11,633 nucleotides of DNA from Burkholderiaceae bacterium (lineage in GTDB: Bacteria > Pseudomonadota > Gammaproteobacteria > Burkholderiales > Burkholderiaceae_E): the NCBI GenBank assembly GCA_019428955.1, contig JAHYJF010000089.1:1-11633 (forward strand), read 5' to 3'. Of this stretch, positions 6,052 through 11,633 are shown one piece after another (positions within the stretch are counted from its first letter, which is position 1; the number at the start of each line of letters is the position of its first letter). The notes beneath the pieces were generated by a model that saw only the letters and a list, made by a program, of their open reading frames with translations, did not search any database and was not told the origin of the DNA. The position numbers were made by a program, and so were the translations under genes.

Positions 6052-6677
6052 TAAAGCGGAAGCTGTCGTTTCCGGACTCCAGGATGTGGCAGCGGTGGGT
6101 GAGGCGGTCGAGCAAGGCTGTTGTCATCTTTGCATCGCCAAAGACGGTGGCCCATTCGCTGAAGCTGAGGTTCGTGGTGATCACGACGCTGGTGCGTTCG
6201 TAAAGTTTGCTGAGCAATTGGAACAGCAGCGCCCCACCAGAGGCACTGAAGGGCAGATAGCCCAGTTCATCCAGGATCACGAGGTCGAGCCTGGTCAGGC
6301 CTTCCGCGATTTGTCCTGCCTTTCCCTAGGCCTTTTCCTGTTCGAGGGCGTTGACCAGTTCGATGGTTGAGAAGAAGCGGACCTTGCGGCGGTGATGTTC
6401 GATCGCCTGGATGCCGAGGGCGGTGGCGACATGGGTCTTGCCGGTTCCGGGGCCGCCGATCGGCACGACATTCTGGGCACCGTCCATGAATTCGCAGCGG
6501 TGCAAGGTCCGCACCATGGCCTCGTTGATCTCGCTGGCGGCGAAGTCGAAGCCGGAGAGGTCCTTGTAGGCCGGGGTGAGGAGGGTCAGGTATTAATCCG
6601 GGGGATCAATACCCAGACGAATGGCGGCTTTCATGTGATACGCGATTGATCGGACCTCGCATTCGGCCAGTTCGGCC

Positions 6678-6992
6678 GAGACTGTGCAGAATTTTGTGCC
6701 CTGGCGTGGTAGCCCCCTGATAAGGAGACCGACGTATGAGCATTGACAAAGACCTTCTGGACCGTCTGATGGAAGGCCGGTCGCCCGGCGATCTGTTTGG
6801 CAAGTCGGGCATACTTTCTGAACTGACCAAGGCGCTGGCAGAGCGGGCGCTTAGCACCGAGATGGACGTTCACCTTGACGAAGAGCGCACTGGCGAAGCA
6901 CCTGAGGGGCAGAACCGGCTTCCAAACCGCCGCAACGGGCGCCGCCAGAAGATGGTGACGACCGACAGCGGCAAGGTCGTGCTGGACATCCC
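6678..6992 (+). mobile_element. Left-end fragment of a second IS256-family element
   Basis: Sequence starting GAGACTGTGCAGAATTTTGTG at 6678 resembles the terminal inverted repeat of a large group of IS256-family elements and directly adjoins the broken istB. About 58 bp later comes the transposase start. The fragment ends near 6992, and no right end follows. It is unrelated to the element at 3164-4555: the tips and the transposase N-termini differ. Confidence 0.7.
6736..6992 (+). pseudogene. IS256-family transposase, N-terminal fragment only
   Basis: About 86 codons match the IS256-family N-terminus: MSIDKDLLDRLMEGRSPGDL, then GILSELTKALAERALSTEMDVHL, an R/N-rich RNRRNG-like linker (about residues 62-69), and TTDSGKVVLDIP. 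AAGGAG at 6722-6727 lies 8 nt before ATG 6736. After the DIP codons (to 6992) the frame stays open to 7209 but encodes unrelated low-quality sequence, so all catalytic residues are missing. The 8-bp repeat TGGACATC at 6983-6990 and 6999-7006 spans the break and may mark the recombination point. Confidence 0.88.
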
Positions 6993-7210
6993 ATGCGATG
7001 GACATCGCCACCCGCGACCAGCCTTCGCTGGCGTCGGCATCGCCTGCGGCGGAGATCATAGACAGGCCGCGCCGCTTGCGGGCAATAGCTGCCGTCATCC
7101 TGCCGCCCCCGCGCCAGCTCGCGGCAGATCGCGCTCGCCGGGCGGCCAAGAAGGCCCCCGACCGCCCGCTGGCTGGGCGGTTTCAAGTTGCAGGTGCAAC
7201 GGCTTCTGAA
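6993..7210 (-). pseudogene. Probable IS30-family transposase remnant
   Basis: On the - strand one frame reads AVGGLLGRPASAICRELARG, then QDDGSYCPQAARPVYDLRRR and CRRQRRLVAGGDVH. GRPASxICREL is the helix-turn-helix pattern of IS30-family transposases, and the following Y-C-P-x-A-A plus arginine-rich stretch is where those proteins continue. Neither end of the element nor the catalytic DDE domain is present, and the reading stops making sense at about 6995 and beyond about 7200. This could be another transposase with a similar helix-turn-helix; the assignment comes from memory of motifs. Confidence 0.42.
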
Positions 7211-7334
7211 ACCCGCGCCGTCGGCATTCAGCACTGGGTGGCAAAAGCCCCTTGGCATTCGAGCGCCAGGTAGCCTAAACGAGCAACCGGGGCGGCACAT
7301 TTACGCGACAAGACCAAGGGGGCGCGACGTGACG

Positions 7335-7487
7335 CAAAGCTGCGAGCCGCGCAAGACAATTTTCAGCCGCTTCATCCGCTGGAGCGAGATGGGCGTATTC
7401 GGGCGCATCGTCCTGGCGGAAAGGCGACGCACCAAACAGCAAACCATCCAAAACCGCCGCTTGAGCCATCAACGTCAGGCAGCATAA
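7335..7487 (+). pseudogene. Probable IS5-family transposase fragment (different group from the 5210-6051 element)
   Basis: The + frame reads CEPRKTIFSRFIRWSEMGVFGRI at about 7341-7408, matching the G-P-x-K-T-I-Y-N-R-F-x-R-W-x-x-x-G-V-F pattern of IS5-family transposases. After about 7410 the frame drifts into sequence without family features and ends at TAA 7485-7487. No terminal repeats or catalytic residues are seen. It is too short and decayed to be functional. Confidence 0.5.
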
Positions 7488-7651
7488 CCTGAAACGCGTG
7501 AGCCCGATCTCTCCGATCCAAGATCAGGCCGCCTGTTCCAGATCATTCGATGACGGACAAGCGCCAATGGCGCTTCCGGGTCGGGTTCATCCGGTCATTG
7601 CGCGGCGCGGCAACAGCGATGCCAGGCGCTGCAGGGTGCGATCCGGCGCCT
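7488..7651. other. Non-coding stretch downstream of hypE
   Basis: About 160 bases separate the IS debris from the hypE stop. Apart from a small hairpin at 7559-7575 I see no gene, repeat or motif in it. Together with the poorly preserved IS fragments from 6993 onward, some 650 bases here hold no intact gene. Confidence 0.5.
7559..7575 (-). terminator. Possible weak terminator hairpin after hypE
   Basis: AAGCGCC, a 3-nt loop and GGCGCTT form a perfect 7-bp stem about 77 nt beyond the hypE stop. In the direction of hyp transcription only TTG follows, not a proper T run, so intrinsic termination would be inefficient. It is the only hairpin I see between the operon end and the IS remnants. Confidence 0.28.
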
Positions 7652-8674
7652 TCAACAGATGCGCGGCAACTGCTCGCCCACCAGCATGTCGACAATGCGG
7701 CTGCCACCAAAGAGGGTGCGCATCACCACCCGGCCCGCCGGCCCCGCCACCGCCCGCCCGATCGCCACCGCCCCGGCGCCTTCGGGCCGCGCGCGCATTG
7801 CCGCCAGCGCCGCTTCGGCTTCGTCTGGCGGGCAAAACAGCACCAGCGTGCCCTCGTTGGCCAGATAAAGCGGGTCGAGCCCCAGTATCTCGCACATTCC
7901 GCGCACCTCGTCGCGCAGCGGCAATGCGGTTTCGTCGATCTCGATACCCACCCCCGCCTCAGCCGCAATCTCGTTCAGGGCAGAGGCTAGCCCGCCCCGG
8001 GTGCAGTCGCGCGCGGCGCGGATGCCGGGGGCGGCGGCCAGCGCCGCCTGCATCAGATGCCCCAGCGCCGCACAATCCGAAACGAGGTCGGAGCTGAGCG
8101 CAAGGTCGCCGCGCGCCGCAAGAATTGCGGCACCATGATCGCCCAGCACGCCGTTGACAATTGCCACATCGCCAGCCCGCACCCGCGCCGCCGCCAGTTC
8201 ACGCCCCGGCGGGATCACACCAATGCCCGAGGTGGTCACGAACAGCCCGTCGGCCGCCCCCCGCCCCACCACCTTGGTGTCGCCAGTGACGATGTGCACC
8301 CCCGCTGCGACCGCCTCACGCGCCATGCTTGCCACGATCCGGCGCAACAGCGCCACCTCGCAGCCCTCCTCGATGATGAAGGCCGCCGAAAGCCACAAGG
8401 GCACCGCGCCGCCGACCGCAAGGTCATTGACCGTGCCGCAGACCGCAATCTTGCCAATGTCGCCGCCGGGAAACTCGATCGGCGTCACCACGAAACTGTC
8501 GGTGGTAAAGGCCAGCCGCGCCCCCGGCGCTTGCAGCGCATCGTGCATCAGCCGCGCCTGGTCCTCCATGCCGGGGGGCACAAAGACCGATGTGAACACC
8601 TCTTCAATCAGATCGCGCATCGCCTTGCCACCGCCGCCATGCGCCAGCGTCACCCGTTCATCGCGCAATGCCAT
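7652..8674 (-). CDS. hypE: Hydrogenase maturation protein HypE
   Basis: HypE dehydrates a carbamoyl group on its C-terminal cysteine to a thiocyanate using ATP, supplying the cyanide ligands of the [NiFe] active-site iron. The 340-residue protein is full length. A glycine-rich ATP-binding start (LAHGGGGKAMRDLI, residues 10-23), DSFVVTPIEFPGGDIGKIAVCGTVNDLAVGGA (PurM/AIRS N-domain), IVTGDTKVV and RDCTRGGLASALNEIA are typical. The protein ends exactly at PRIC, with the essential cysteine C340 last. GGAG (8682-8685) precedes ATG 8674. It is the last gene of the operon, 51 nt after hypD, with a hairpin in the gap. The carbamoyl donor HypF is not in the window. Confidence 0.98.
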   Translation of the reverse strand: MALRDERVTLAHGGGGKAMRDLIEEVFTSVFVPPGMEDQARLMHDALQAPGARLAFTTDSFVVTPIEFPGGDIGKIAVCGTVNDLAVGGAVPLWLSAAFIIEEGCEVALLRRIVASMAREAVAAGVHIVTGDTKVVGRGAADGLFVTTSGIGVIPPGRELAAARVRAGDVAIVNGVLGDHGAAILAARGDLALSSDLVSDCAALGHLMQAALAAAPGIRAARDCTRGGLASALNEIAAEAGVGIEIDETALPLRDEVRGMCEILGLDPLYLANEGTLVLFCPPDEAEAALAAMRARPEGAGAVAIGRAVAGPAGRVVMRTLFGGSRIVDMLVGEQLPRIC

Positions 8675-8705
8675 GCTGCTTCTCCACGTGAAAATACTCC
8701 GGGGT

Positions 8706-8722
8706 CCGGGGCGGCGCCCCGG
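8706..8722 (-). other. GC-rich hairpin in the hypD-hypE gap
   Basis: CCGGGGC, loop GGC, GCCCCGG form a perfect 7-bp stem directly after the hypD stop. In the direction of transcription it is followed by ACCCCGGAGTATTTTC before the hypE ribosome site. Hairpin plus GGAGTATTTT is a sequence I associate with intergenic regions of rhodobacterial genomes. It may stabilise the hypABCD part of the mRNA or partly terminate transcription before hypE. Confidence 0.5.
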
Positions 8723-8725
8723 CGC

Positions 8726-9862
8726 TTACTCTGCCGCCCGCGCGCCGCCATATTGCCAATAGGCCGCACAGGCCCCTTCTGACGACACCATCAGCGCGCC
8801 CAGCGGCATTTCCGGGGTGCAGCCAAGCCCGTATTGCGGGCAGGCGGTTGGCTTGATGCGTCCGGTCATCACCGCGCCGCAGGCGCAGCCTTCAGGCTCA
8901 TCGGTTACCCGCGCCGTGGCACCGCCATAGCCCATGGCGAATTTCACCTCGGCGTCAAAGGCGCTGTATTTCTCGCGAATGCGCAGCCCGCTCGCGTCGA
9001 TCTCGCCCAGCCCGCGCCATTCGAAACTCGGGCGGCGCTCATAGACATCGGCAATTGCCGCCAGACTGACCGGGTTGCCGTGTTCGGGCACCACGCGGGC
9101 ATACTGGTTTTCGATCTCGGCGCGGCCTTCGGCGATCTGGCGCAGCACCATCATCACCGATTGCAGCAGATCAAGCGGCTCGAACCCCGCCACCACCAAG
9201 GGCTTGCCGAATTCTTCGGCAATGAAATCATAGGGATGGGTGCCGATGATCATGCTCACATGGCCCGGCCCGATGAACCCGTCGAGCCGCATATCGGGGT
9301 CGCTCAGCAGCACCCGGATCGGCTCGGGCACGGTGATGTGGTTGCAAAACACGCTGAAATTGTCCAACCCCTCACGCGCCGCCTGCTGGATGCTGAGCGC
9401 TGTCGAAGGCGTTGTGGTTTCAAACCCCAGCCCGAAGAACACCACCTCACGCCCCGGGTTGCGCCGCGCCAGTTCCAGCGCATCCAGTGGCGAATAGACC
9501 ATGCGGATGTCGGCCCCCGCCGCCTTGGCCTGCAACAGGCTGCGTCGGTGTCCCGGCACCCGCATCGCATCGCCGAAGGTGGTAAAGATCACCTCGGGTC
9601 GCTCGGCCAGTTCCACCGCCTCATCGACCCGCGCCATCGGCAGCACGCAGACCGGGCAGCCGGGGCCGTGGATGAACTCGACGCCCTCATGCACAAGCTT
9701 GTCGAGCCCGTAGCGAAAGATCGCATGCGTATGCCCGCCGCAGATCTCCATGATATGCACCGGTGCGGCGCGCGTGGCGCCGATGCGGTCGGCAAGGGTG
9801 GCGATTTCGGCGAGCAGCACCTTGGCGGCGGCGGGGTCGCGAAATTCGGATGCGTATTTCAT
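8726..9862 (-). CDS. hypD: Hydrogenase maturation iron-sulfur protein HypD
   Basis: HypD is the scaffold on which, together with HypC, the Fe(CN)2CO group is assembled. The 378-residue protein is full length. Key residues are visible: C41 in EICGGHTH, C69 and C72 in GPGCPVC, and GFETTTPST at 146-154. The C-terminal cysteines C326, C328, C341 and C348 have the spacing C-x-C-x12-C-x6-C, the same as the [4Fe-4S] ligands in characterised archaeal HypD. A further C365 lies near the end. Its ATG overlaps the hypC stop by 4 nt (9859-9862), so the two partners are translationally coupled, fitting the HypC-HypD complex. No key residue is missing. Confidence 0.98.
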   Translation of the reverse strand: MKYASEFRDPAAAKVLLAEIATLADRIGATRAAPVHIMEICGGHTHAIFRYGLDKLVHEGVEFIHGPGCPVCVLPMARVDEAVELAERPEVIFTTFGDAMRVPGHRRSLLQAKAAGADIRMVYSPLDALELARRNPGREVVFFGLGFETTTPSTALSIQQAAREGLDNFSVFCNHITVPEPIRVLLSDPDMRLDGFIGPGHVSMIIGTHPYDFIAEEFGKPLVVAGFEPLDLLQSVMMVLRQIAEGRAEIENQYARVVPEHGNPVSLAAIADVYERRPSFEWRGLGEIDASGLRIREKYSAFDAEVKFAMGYGGATARVTDEPEGCACGAVMTGRIKPTACPQYGLGCTPEMPLGALMVSSEGACAAYWQYGGARAAE

Positions 9863-10149
9863 GCGCCGCCCTCCAGCGCCCGTTGCCCCTCGGCCATCGC
9901 CGCCAGCGCCTCCTGCGCCTCGCCAAGGTCGCGCAGCGCCTCAAGCGTTTTTGCGGCTTCATCGGCATCGATCAGGCTCATGGCAAAGCCCACATGGATC
10001 AGCGCCCATTGCCCGACCAGCGCGGCAAGCGGGCCGTCAGCAACACAGGCCACGTTGACCTCGCGTCGCACGCCCGAAACCTCGGCCATCGCCATCAGGC
10101 GGGCCTCATCGGTGACGGCCACGATCTGGCCGGGTATGCCAAGGCACAT
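9859..10149 (-). CDS. hypC: Hydrogenase maturation chaperone HypC
   Basis: HypC binds the iron and carries the Fe(CN)2CO group from HypD to the hydrogenase large subunit. The 96-residue protein starts MCLGIPGQIVAV; C2, exposed after removal of the initiator methionine, is the iron-binding residue, and H52 (in ALIHVGFAMSLID) is the usual conserved histidine. The start at 10149 is chosen over upstream in-frame codons because MCLGIPG is invariant in the family and GGAGGAG (10156-10162) lies 6 nt before it. The C-terminal part from about residue 60 is an alanine/glutamate-rich helix, slightly longer than in short HypC proteins. It follows hypB by 28 nt. Confidence 0.97.
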   Translation of the reverse strand: MCLGIPGQIVAVTDEARLMAMAEVSGVRREVNVACVADGPLAALVGQWALIHVGFAMSLIDADEAAKTLEALRDLGEAQEALAAMAEGQRALEGGA

Positions 10150-10177
10150 GTCATACTCCTCCCTGAACCGCGCCCCC

Positions 10178-11068
10178 TTAGCGCGCTTTTCGCTGCAATC
10201 CGGCGGCAAGCCAACCCAGCCACGCCGCCATGCCCTCGCCGGTGCGCGCCGATACGCGCAGCACCTCGATCATCGGGTTCACCCGGCGCAGGTTGGCCTC
10301 ATAGGCGTCAAGATCGGCATCGCAGTGCGGCGCAAGGTCGGTCTTGTTCAGTATGGCAAGCCGGGCTGCGGTGAACATGTCGGGATATTTCATCGGCTTG
10401 TCCTCGCCCTCGGTGACCGACAAGATCGCCACCTTGGCATCTTCGCCCAGATCGAAGGCGGCGGGGCAGACAAGATTGCCGACGTTCTCGATGAAAAGAT
10501 ACGAGGCAGGCAGGGGTCGCAGCGCATCGATTGCCGTGCCCACCATCTGCGCATCAAGGTGGCAGCCCTTGCCGGTGTTGATCTGCAGCGCGCGCGCGCC
10601 GGTGGCGCGAATACGGTCGGCATCATTGCTGGTTTGCTGGTCGCCCTCAATCACCGCCAGCGGTGCGGCCCCGAGCATCTCGATGGTGCGGCACAAAAGC
10701 GTGGTCTTGCCCGATCCGGGCGACGAGACGAGGTTGACCGAAAACACCCCGAGCGCATCCAGCACCCGACGGTTTGAGGCGGCGATGGCGTCGTTCTTGG
10801 CGAGAATCGAGGTTTCAACCTCGATCAGCCGGGTCTGGGTCATGCCCGGCACCGTCACCCCGGCGGGGCCGGTGCCGTGGTGGTGCAGCGTGTCGCCGTG
10901 CTGGTGCGCGTGGTCGTGGTCGTGGTCGTGGTCATGCGGGTGGGCGTGGCCCGAACCGAACAGCGGCATCGACGTGCCCGCATCGACATGGCCAAAGGGC
11001 AGCGCCCGCCCCTCCTTGGACCTGATCTCGAATTTCGGCGCATCGCCGCAGCCGCAGGTCGTGCACAT
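10178..11068 (-). CDS. hypB: Hydrogenase nickel incorporation GTPase HypB with His-rich nickel-storage region
   Basis: HypB is the GTPase that, with HypA, loads nickel into the hydrogenase large subunit. The 296-residue protein starts MCTTCGCGD, the N-terminal C-x2-C-G-C nickel site (C2, C5, C7). Residues 41-64 form a stretch with 12 histidines in HDHDHDH-like repeats, as in nickel-storing HypB of other bacteria. The GTPase domain has the P-loop SSPGSGKTT (115-123), EGDQQTSNDA, the metal site GKGCHLD (C169, H170), ENVGNLVCP and NKTD (241-244). ATG 11068 is chosen because GGAGGTG (11074-11080) precedes it by 5 nt and it gives the conserved start; it overlaps the hypA stop by one base. Confidence 0.98.
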   Translation of the reverse strand: MCTTCGCGDAPKFEIRSKEGRALPFGHVDAGTSMPLFGSGHAHPHDHDHDHDHAHQHGDTLHHHGTGPAGVTVPGMTQTRLIEVETSILAKNDAIAASNRRVLDALGVFSVNLVSSPGSGKTTLLCRTIEMLGAAPLAVIEGDQQTSNDADRIRATGARALQINTGKGCHLDAQMVGTAIDALRPLPASYLFIENVGNLVCPAAFDLGEDAKVAILSVTEGEDKPMKYPDMFTAARLAILNKTDLAPHCDADLDAYEANLRRVNPMIEVLRVSARTGEGMAAWLGWLAAGLQRKAR

Positions 11069-11409
11069 CAGAGCACCTCCATGTCCTTGATCCGCATGTC
11101 GTCGCCGCCGGCAGGCAGCAGTTTCGCGCCCCCGCATTGCGGGCATAGCGCGAATCGATCGTCGATTTCTACCGTCTTGCCGCAGTCAAAGCAGTGCGCC
11201 CGCCCCGGCAGGTCGATTATTTCCAATGTGGCGCCCTCGGCGGGGCCGCCGCGCATGACCACGCCGAAGGCAAATTCCAGCGCCGATTTCTCGACCCCGG
11301 CAAAGCGCCCGATCTCAAGGCGCAGATGCACCACGCGGGCAAAGCCATGCGTGCGCGCCTGCTCGGCGAGCACCTCGCGGATGCCCTCGCAAAGCGACAT
11401 CTCATGCAT
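11068..11409 (-). CDS. hypA: Hydrogenase nickel incorporation protein HypA
   Basis: HypA binds one nickel at its N-terminus and, with HypB, hands it to the large subunit. The 113-residue protein begins MHEMSLCEGI, where H2 is the nickel ligand. The structural zinc site is formed by C73-x2-C76 and C89-x2-C92 (CFDC ... CPQC). LEIGRFAGVEKSALEFAFG and ATLEII complete the family pattern. The start at 11409 is fixed by the invariant MHE; the ATG lies inside the end of hupK (8-nt overlap), so translation is probably coupled to hupK. The stop overlaps hypB by one base. Confidence 0.97.
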   Translation of the reverse strand: MHEMSLCEGIREVLAEQARTHGFARVVHLRLEIGRFAGVEKSALEFAFGVVMRGGPAEGATLEIIDLPGRAHCFDCGKTVEIDDRFALCPQCGGAKLLPAGGDDMRIKDMEVL

Positions 11410-11633
11410 CGTGCACCTCGTGCAGATCGACCGGCAGGCAGGGGTCATGCAGCGCCACCACCAACGCGGCAAGCTCCGCCAGATCGGCGGGCAGGCTTGC
11501 CAGAGATTGCACCAGCGCACCGCCCGGCGCGGCGATCTGGTCGGTGGGCGTGGTGCGCGCGATGCCTGTTACATGGCCGTTGGCTTGCGGCAGCCGCAGC
11601 GCATAGGCGCCGCGCGCCGCAGCCACCACCGCC
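11402..11633 (-). CDS. hupK: Hydrogenase expression/formation protein HupK, C-terminal part (gene runs past the window edge)
   Basis: Only the last 76 residues are present, ending HDPCLPVDLHEVHDA. The segment resembles the C-terminus of [NiFe]-hydrogenase large subunits: an ARG...L..GHVTGIARTTPTD block followed by DPCLPVDLHEV, where the large subunit has DPCxxCxxHV. HupK is such a large-subunit relative, and loss of the second cysteine fits a maturation scaffold rather than an enzyme. In rhizobia HupK helps build the active-site iron group. It overlaps hypA by 8 nt, and the hupK-hypA order is that of Rhodobacter and Rhizobium hup clusters. The N-terminal part and its start are outside the window. 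Confidence 0.78.
   Translation of the reverse strand, partial: AVVAAARGAYALRLPQANGHVTGIARTTPTDQIAAPGGALVQSLASLPADLAELAALVVALHDPCLPVDLHEVHDA

Larger units (their letters stand above)
5071..6677 (-). mobile_element. IS21-family element remnant (one terminus plus istB), containing a nested IS5-family element
   Basis: The terminus starts TGTTGATTTGCACTGAGAAG at 5071, a typical IS21-family tip, with short repeats behind it and then the istB 3' end. The interior is split by an IS5-family insertion (5210-6051), and the istB 5' side is cut at 6677 by a second IS256-family end. No istA and no second terminus are present, so the element is dead and no target duplication can be read. The orientation places the istB-proximal terminus next to the broken tail-tube gene. 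Confidence 0.75.
5167..6677 (-). pseudogene. istB: istB, ATP-binding helper of IS21 transposition: interrupted, 5'-truncated and carrying stops
   Basis: IstB is the AAA+ ATPase that assists the IstA transposase. Visible parts are a Walker A motif GGPGTGKTHVATALG (about 6434-6457), a Walker B VILDELGYLPFS ending near 6280, and the C-terminal YERTSVVITTNLSFSEWATVFG and ALLDRLTHRCHILESGNDSFRF. The frame runs from 6677 to 6054, is interrupted by an IS5-family insertion duplicating TA, and resumes at 5209, ending KASSAAAARKKKE with TGA at 5167-5169. Two in-frame stops break it: TAG at 6326-6328 (between QEKA and GKAGQ) and TAA at 6593-6595. Around the second stop, compared with my memory of the family, roughly 40 extra bases seem to lie between HMKAA and PAYKDLSGFDF. 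The N-terminus is lost at 6677. Confidence 0.85.

Noticed and set aside
6998..7273. 91-codon frame on the + strand after the second IS256 fragment
   Set aside because: Its protein has no family resemblance, while the opposite strand of the same stretch reads as an IS30-like helix-turn-helix. It has no ribosome site.
7498..8782. Several + strand frames opposite hypE
   Set aside because: They are arginine/proline-rich antisense shadows of hypE without ribosome sites or family features.
8834..10777. Very long open frame of 647 codons on the + strand
   Set aside because: It lies opposite hypD, hypC and hypB, which are certain. Open antisense frames are expected in GC-rich DNA, and its translation has no recognisable domain and is full of histidine, arginine and glutamine.
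10900..10940. Short tandem repeat resembling a CRISPR or satellite array
   Set aside because: It is the 6-bp repeat encoding the HypB histidine tract, with no spacers.

Overview
The window is GC-rich alphaproteobacterial DNA, most likely from a Rhodobacteraceae-type purple bacterium. The evidence is the hupK-hypABCDE gene order, the DUF6441-containing prophage morphogenesis cluster, and the many IS elements of kinds common in that family. Nothing here identifies the species. I found no convincing wholly new system. What stands out is a damaged prophage, with a ParDE toxin-antitoxin pair among its tail genes, separated from an intact [NiFe]-hydrogenase maturation operon by a pile of nested and broken insertion sequences.

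Positions 1-5070, + strand, are the head/tail part of a lambda-like siphophage prophage. The order matches lambda D-E-FII-Z-U-V: the end of a decoration protein, the major capsid protein, a head-tail joining protein, a DUF6441 tail-completion protein, a tail-terminator-like protein and a tail-tube-like protein. A parDE pair with its own promoter-like sequence sits between the Z-like and U-like genes. A 1392-bp IS256-family element (3164-4555), with 27-bp inverted repeats and a 10-bp direct repeat on each side, interrupts the U-like gene 17 codons before its stop. Removing it restores an uninterrupted 139-residue frame. The tail-tube gene is cut at about 5070 by another IS, so no prophage structural gene is seen beyond that point.

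Positions 5071-7490 are an IS graveyard. An IS21-family end plus a broken istB (5071-6677) carries an 842-bp IS5-family (IS427-type) element inserted in the istB 3' end (5210-6051). The istB 5' side is replaced by the left end of a second, unrelated IS256-family element, whose transposase stops after about 86 residues (6678-6992). Short remnants follow that resemble IS30-family and IS5-family transposases.

Positions 7652-11633, - strand, hold an intact, tightly packed maturation operon: end of hupK, then hypA, hypB, hypC, hypD and hypE, with overlaps of 8, 1 and 4 nt at three junctions. Together these proteins insert nickel (HypA/HypB) and build and deliver the Fe(CN)2CO group (HypC/HypD/HypE, plus HypF not seen here) for an uptake [NiFe] hydrogenase. 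HypB carries a histidine-rich nickel-storage stretch. The structural hydrogenase genes are expected beyond the right edge, upstream of hupK.
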